The notes beneath the pieces were generated by a model. That model saw nothing but the letters and a program-made list of their open reading frames with translations, did no database searches and was not told the origin of the DNA. From contig CAWBFD010000002.1 in assembly GCA_963788115.1 (NCBI GenBank), forward strand, positions 1 through 64,000: a DNA stretch of 64,000 bases, in the 5' to 3' direction. This DNA is from CAWBFD01 sp963788115. Lineage in GTDB: Bacteria > Actinomycetota > Thermoleophilia > Solirubrobacterales > 70-9. Within the stretch, counting starts at the first letter, position 1, and every line of letters starts with the position of its first letter. Of this stretch, positions 61,252 through 64,000 are shown in pieces. Both the position numbers and the translations under genes were made by a program.

Positions 61252-62691
61252 TCAGGGATGTGGTGAGGCAGCGCCGGCTGTTCCCACCGGCGCGGTGATG
61301 CCAGAGCGCGTCACCTGCTCGTGGATGCGCCGATCGAGGGCGAGCTCGGCCTCGAAATCGGCCTCACCGTGACGGTAGGCGGAGTCCTTGCGCGAGAGCA
61401 CTTCGGTTAGGAGCTCGACGAATCGCGGGTCGAACTGGGTCCCTGCCGCTCGCCTGAGCTCCGCGACCGCTTCGTCGAAGCCAAGCTCCGGACGGTACGA
61501 GTCACGAGCTGTCATCGCGTCGTAGGCTTCGCCGACGGCGATGATCCTTGCGATCTCGGGGATCTCATCGCCTTGGAGCCCCCGCGGGTAGCCGCGCCCG
61601 TCGAAGCGCTCGTGGTGAGCGAGGATGATCTCCCCGATCGGCTGGTAACCGTCGATCTGGGAGACGATGCGAGCCCCCTCAGACGGGTGGGTACGTACCC
61701 GCTCCCAGTCCTCGAGGGTGAGCTCCACGTTCCGCCGGAGAAGCGGATCGGGTAGCGCGAACTTGCCGATGTCGTGCAGGAGGCCGGCCGTGTGGGCGAG
61801 CTCCTGCTCCTCGTCCGACATCCCGGCGGCCGCGGCCACCTCGCGCGCGTAGCGGGCGACGGCCGCGCTATGGCGTGCGGTCATGCGATCGCGGAGGTCA
61901 AGCGTGCGCAGCAGCGCCGAAAGCAACGCCACCTGGAAGCCGGCGAGCTGCTTCGCCCGCAGCTCGAGCTCGTCGGCGCGCTGCTGCGAGGTCAGCAGGG
62001 CCGCGATCAGCCACTGAAACACCAAGAGCACCACACCGAACAGCGCCAGCGCGGGCAGACCGAGTTCGACATAGGCGTAGGTGATGCCCACCGTGAGCAG
62101 CGCTGAGGCGAGCTCCGACGGGAGGAGCGGGAGCAACGCGCGGCGCACCTTGTCGCCGAGGCTGGACCTCTCGACGTAGCAGGAGTAGCCCGCGATCAGC
62201 AGGAAGTCCAACCCCAGCGCCAGCAGGAAGGCGCCGAAGACGAAGACGTAGAAGATGGCGGCCGTCTCGTCGACCCCGGCGCCGTCTATGGCCGCATGAA
62301 ACGCGAGCCCCGTGATCAGGGGGAACCAGGCGTACGTGACGAGGTTCACGAGCAGGTCCGCCGGCGCGTAACGCAAGCGGGTCCAGGCCACCAGGATCGA
62401 CACGACTGCGATCAGCGCCGCGGGCGTCGCGCCGCCGAGCACCGCCGCGGTGACGATCGCAAGGAAGCTCGCCGACAGCCGCACACGCGCTTCCCCGGTG
62501 CTGACCGGAATCAGGTCGGCGATCACCGCGCCGGTAAACAGCGCTGCGAGCAGGCCCAGGTCCCAATCCGCATGCCCGGCGCGGGCGAGCGCGAGCCCCA
62601 TTGCTCCTACGAGCGCTCCGCCCTCCAACAGGAGGAAGCGGCGCGATGGCCGTGCCGGCACGCCTGCCCCCCCTTGCTCGGAGGGACTCAC
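61252..62691 (-). CDS. Membrane HD-GYP domain protein (putative c-di-GMP phosphodiesterase)
   Basis: 479 residues. The first ~230 are membrane-embedded (about eight helices: LLLEGGALVGAMGLALARAG, LGLLAALFTGAVIADLIPV, LAIVTAAVLGGATPAALIAVVSILVAW, and so on). After a short coiled linker (SQQRADELELRAKQLAGF) comes the HD-GYP domain: TLDLRDRMTARHSAAVARYAREVAAAAGMSDEEQELAHTAGLLHDIGKFALPD (HD) and IILAHHERFDGRGYPRGLQGDEIPEIARIIAVGEAYDAMTA (HHExxDGxGYP). All metal ligands look intact, so c-di-GMP hydrolysis is plausible. The N-terminal sensor is unknown. Confidence 0.93.
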   Translation of the reverse strand: MSPSEQGGAGVPARPSRRFLLLEGGALVGAMGLALARAGHADWDLGLLAALFTGAVIADLIPVSTGEARVRLSASFLAIVTAAVLGGATPAALIAVVSILVAWTRLRYAPADLLVNLVTYAWFPLITGLAFHAAIDGAGVDETAAIFYVFVFGAFLLALGLDFLLIAGYSCYVERSSLGDKVRRALLPLLPSELASALLTVGITYAYVELGLPALALFGVVLLVFQWLIAALLTSQQRADELELRAKQLAGFQVALLSALLRTLDLRDRMTARHSAAVARYAREVAAAAGMSDEEQELAHTAGLLHDIGKFALPDPLLRRNVELTLEDWERVRTHPSEGARIVSQIDGYQPIGEIILAHHERFDGRGYPRGLQGDEIPEIARIIAVGEAYDAMTARDSYRPELGFDEAVAELRRAAGTQFDPRFVELLTEVLSRKDSAYRHGEADFEAELALDRRIHEQVTRSGITAPVGTAGAASPHP

Positions 62692-62774
62692 CTATTCCTC
62701 GCTTGCGGGAGCATCCCGGCCCGACTCGGTCCCTTGATCGACCTCTACGGACGGACCACTAGACCTTACCGCCG

Positions 62775-62790
62775 TACCTGGTTTTAAGTA
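62775..62790. promoter_or_regulatory. TACCTG-N4-TAAGTA inverted repeat, site 3
   Basis: TACCTGGTTTTAAGTA, 84 bp upstream of the HD-GYP start codon; one base of the right arm differs from the other sites (T for C). Confidence 0.45.
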
Positions 62791-62793
62791 AAC

Positions 62794-63039
62794 GCGGCAG
62801 AGCCGCACGACAACGCCTTTGCGGCCGCGTTCGCGCAAGGCGAAATTCACCCTGACGGTACTGGCCACCTTCCAGCCGGAGCGCAGCCCGCGATGACGGT
62901 GGCGTTCACCGACGTCACGGTCACGGACGAGACCAACGGCATCTCGAGGAGCTTCCCGGCACCTTCTAAGGGGACGCTCGCGGGAAGTCGCGAGCCGTGG
63001 CGTAGTCTAGAGGCGCGGCGATCGCCGCGCGCCCTCTAA
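62794..63039 (+). pseudogene. Possible gene-tail remnant
   Basis: An open frame following a TAA reads EPHDNAFAAAFAQGEIHPDG and then MTVAFTDVTVTDETNGISRS, ending at a TAA at 63037-63039. The beta-strand style (VAFTDVTVTDETNGISRSF) looks like the end of a secreted protein, but no start or signal peptide remains. An 18-bp GC palindrome at 63013-63030 lies at its end. The rest of the 536-bp gap (62692-63227) holds the sites at 62775 and 63051 and the promoter of the next gene. Confidence 0.3.
63013..63030. terminator. GC-rich palindrome, possible terminator
   Basis: GCGCGGCGATCGCCGCGC is self-complementary, with partly pairing flanks (AGAG upstream and CTCT downstream). It lies after the remnant frame and before the small secreted gene. 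No T-run follows, so its function is uncertain. Confidence 0.4.
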
Positions 63040-63050
63040 CTGCCCCGGGC

Positions 63051-63066
63051 TACCTGCGTTCAAGTA
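63051..63066. promoter_or_regulatory. TACCTG-N4-CAAGTA inverted repeat, site 4
   Basis: TACCTGCGTTCAAGTA, 162 bp upstream of the small secreted protein at 63228. Confidence 0.5.
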
Positions 63067-63227
63067 ATTCGCGATCAGATCGCAGGCAGCCGCGGGCCGA
63101 AACCCCGTGACAAACGGTCCCCAGCCGCGTTGCAGGAATGACTATCCACCGAATCGGCCGAGCAAAGCTCTCGGTCAGCCTCGGAACGAGGCGCGGCCGT
63201 CCGCTCACCACGGAAGAAGGAGATGAG

Positions 63228-63404
63228 ATGAAGCGCAAGAGGATCGCGGCGATGGCAACCGGCCTCGCGCTGGCGCTGTCGGCGCCGGGTGCGGCGTTCG
63301 GGGTAGGAGGGCCCAACGAGGCGGGGAACTCTGGGCACTTCCATCCGAACAAGAACCCCTGCGTAAACAACCCGGACCACCCGCATTGCCCAGGGCCGCA
63401 CTAG
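63228..63404 (+). CDS. Small secreted His/Pro/Asn-rich protein
   Basis: 58 residues from ATG 63228; GAAGGAGA lies 5 bases upstream, which argues against the longer frame from 63138. Signal peptide MKRKRIAAMATGLALALSAPGAAFG, mature part of about 33 residues (GGPNEAGNSGHFHPNKNP followed by CVNNPDHPHCPGPH) with two cysteines and five histidines. It could bind metal. It is similar in style to the 63-residue protein at 45400. Confidence 0.7.
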   Translation: MKRKRIAAMATGLALALSAPGAAFGVGGPNEAGNSGHFHPNKNPCVNNPDHPHCPGPH

Positions 63405-63456
63405 TGCCGGCGGTGAGCGCCGTCACCGCGGGCCCCGACCGAGATCCCCGCGAGGC

Positions 63457-63804
63457 TTGAGCTTCGTGGAAGGTGGGGGGAGGCTGGTCGAGCGTGGACC
63501 GCTGACGCTTCGGATCTCGGGCGATGGGCGAAGCTTGCTTCGGATCGAGGCTCGTGGCGAACTCGACATCTCCAACGCACAGGCGCTGGATTTCGAGCTC
63601 GAACGGGCAAGCGAGAGCAAGGTCGAGCGGGTCATCGTCGACCTGAGCGGGCTTCGGTTCATCGACTCAATCGGAATGGCGGCGCTCGGGAGAATCGAGA
63701 CTCATTACCGGACCGAGCTCTTCGGCATTATCAGGGGACCAGAGCACGTGCAGCGGGCGATCGCGCTCACCGGGCTGGCGCAGGTGCTCCCGTTCCTCAA
63801 GTGA
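63457..63804 (+). CDS. STAS-domain protein (anti-sigma factor antagonist type)
   Basis: 115 residues; start TTG 63457 or GTG 63466, neither with a strong ribosome-binding site. STAS fold: LTLRISGDGRSLLRIEARGELDISNAQALDFELERASESKVERVIVDLSGLRFIDSIGMAALGRIETHYR, with the phosphorylatable serine in FIDSIGM. A short C-terminal helix ends GLAQVLPFLK. Such proteins bind anti-sigma kinases to free sigma factors; no RsbW-like kinase is in the window, and the nearby ECF gene uses another mechanism. Confidence 0.88.
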   Translation: MSFVEGGGRLVERGPLTLRISGDGRSLLRIEARGELDISNAQALDFELERASESKVERVIVDLSGLRFIDSIGMAALGRIETHYRTELFGIIRGPEHVQRAIALTGLAQVLPFLK

Positions 63805-63873
63805 TCGATCGCGGCCATCGCAACCCGCGTTGGTGGGGTACGCTCGGCGGAGACGGATCTCGTCCGCGTAGAC

Positions 63874-64000
63874 ATGGACTGTCCAACCTGCGGCCATTCC
63901 AACCCATCGGACGCGCGATTCTGCGGGAGCTGCGGAGCGCACCTTGACAGTGCCTCGACATGTCCGAGCTGCGGTGCCTCGAACCCAGCCGGCCAGAGGT
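63874..64000 (+). CDS. Double zinc-ribbon protein, 3' end outside window
   Basis: From ATG 63874 the frame reads MDCPTCGHSNPSDARFCGSC then GAHL, and continues TCPSCGASNPAG to the window edge. Two CXXC-X(9-12)-CXXC ribbons at the very N-terminus are typical of adenylate/guanylate cyclase-ATPase proteins or of large regulatory kinases in actinobacteria, but the body is not visible. Confidence 0.75.
   Translation, partial: MDCPTCGHSNPSDARFCGSCGAHLDSASTCPSCGASNPAGQR

Noticed and set aside
62830..62844. TTCGCGCAAGGCGAA, a possible third IclR-type site
   Set aside because: Only the outer TTCG/CGAA arms match; the core differs from the dha sites and chance is likely in GC-rich DNA.

Overview
This window comes from the chromosome of a GC-rich actinobacterium. 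Most genes are separated by 4-base stop/start overlaps, GTG starts are common, and no transposase is visible. The protein flavour (tldD/pmbA with two small partner genes, a dha operon carrying its own PTS enzymes, rdgB-rph, an ECF sigma factor with a long proline-rich tail) suggests Thermoleophilia (Solirubrobacterales or Gaiellales-like). That class assignment is an inference.

Layout. 1-9.6 kb: two unrecognised genes, a secreted beta-helix protein, tRNA-Gly(CCC), a cytochrome-c-maturation pair (CcmG-like gene and a frameshifted ccmH), a secreted small protein, gene debris, an SRA-HNH endonuclease and a sulfotransferase. 9.6-13.2 kb: pmbA/tldE-tldD with two small partners. 13.2-18.2 kb: dhaK-dhaL-ptsI facing dhaM-ptsH, plus an IclR regulator. 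The shared dyad TTCGA-N5-(T/C)CGAA lies just downstream of the dhaK promoter and over the iclR start codon. 18.2-24.8 kb: ACT protein, CDF cation exporter, rdgB-rph, Flp-type pilin, PAS/GAF histidine kinase, Rieske protein.

25.0-35.3 kb is the most interesting region. Ten co-directional, mostly overlapping genes encode a SIS-domain sugar-phosphate isomerase/deaminase, a DeoR regulator, two PfkB kinases, a GH4 glycosidase, a complete carbohydrate ABC importer and a GH114 (polygalactosaminidase family) lipoprotein. Together they read as a route for capture, import and catabolism of a galactosamine-containing polymer. A decayed DUF2090-type aldolase lies divergently next to it.

35.7-45 kb: VOC, DHFR-like and DJ-1 genes. 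A DksA/TetR/PotABCD-type block of about 5.8 kb is bracketed by a perfect 70-bp direct repeat that carries an ArsR-type operator. It appears to split an ancestral divergent DHFR <-> arsR-SRPBCC arrangement. 45-51.2 kb: small secreted protein, VOC/WYL pair, class II DAHP synthase, SRPBCC, DUF3352-like lipoprotein, CGNR protein.

51.5-59.7 kb is a tandem duplication: SRPBCC gene, broken surface protein and sigma-factor segment, all repeated. It ends in an ECF sigma factor with a zinc finger, a membrane segment and 26-residue proline-rich repeats. 59.7-64 kb: MFS exporter, membrane HD-GYP protein, small secreted protein, STAS protein and the start of a zinc-ribbon protein. A 16-bp inverted repeat (TACCTG-N4-(C/T)AAGTA) recurs four times between 54.7 and 63.1 kb.

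Single-base frameshifts are unusually frequent, and most look like one extra base. Raw-read or assembly error must be excluded before pseudogene claims are accepted. One frameshift is shared by both duplicated surface genes and is therefore probably real.
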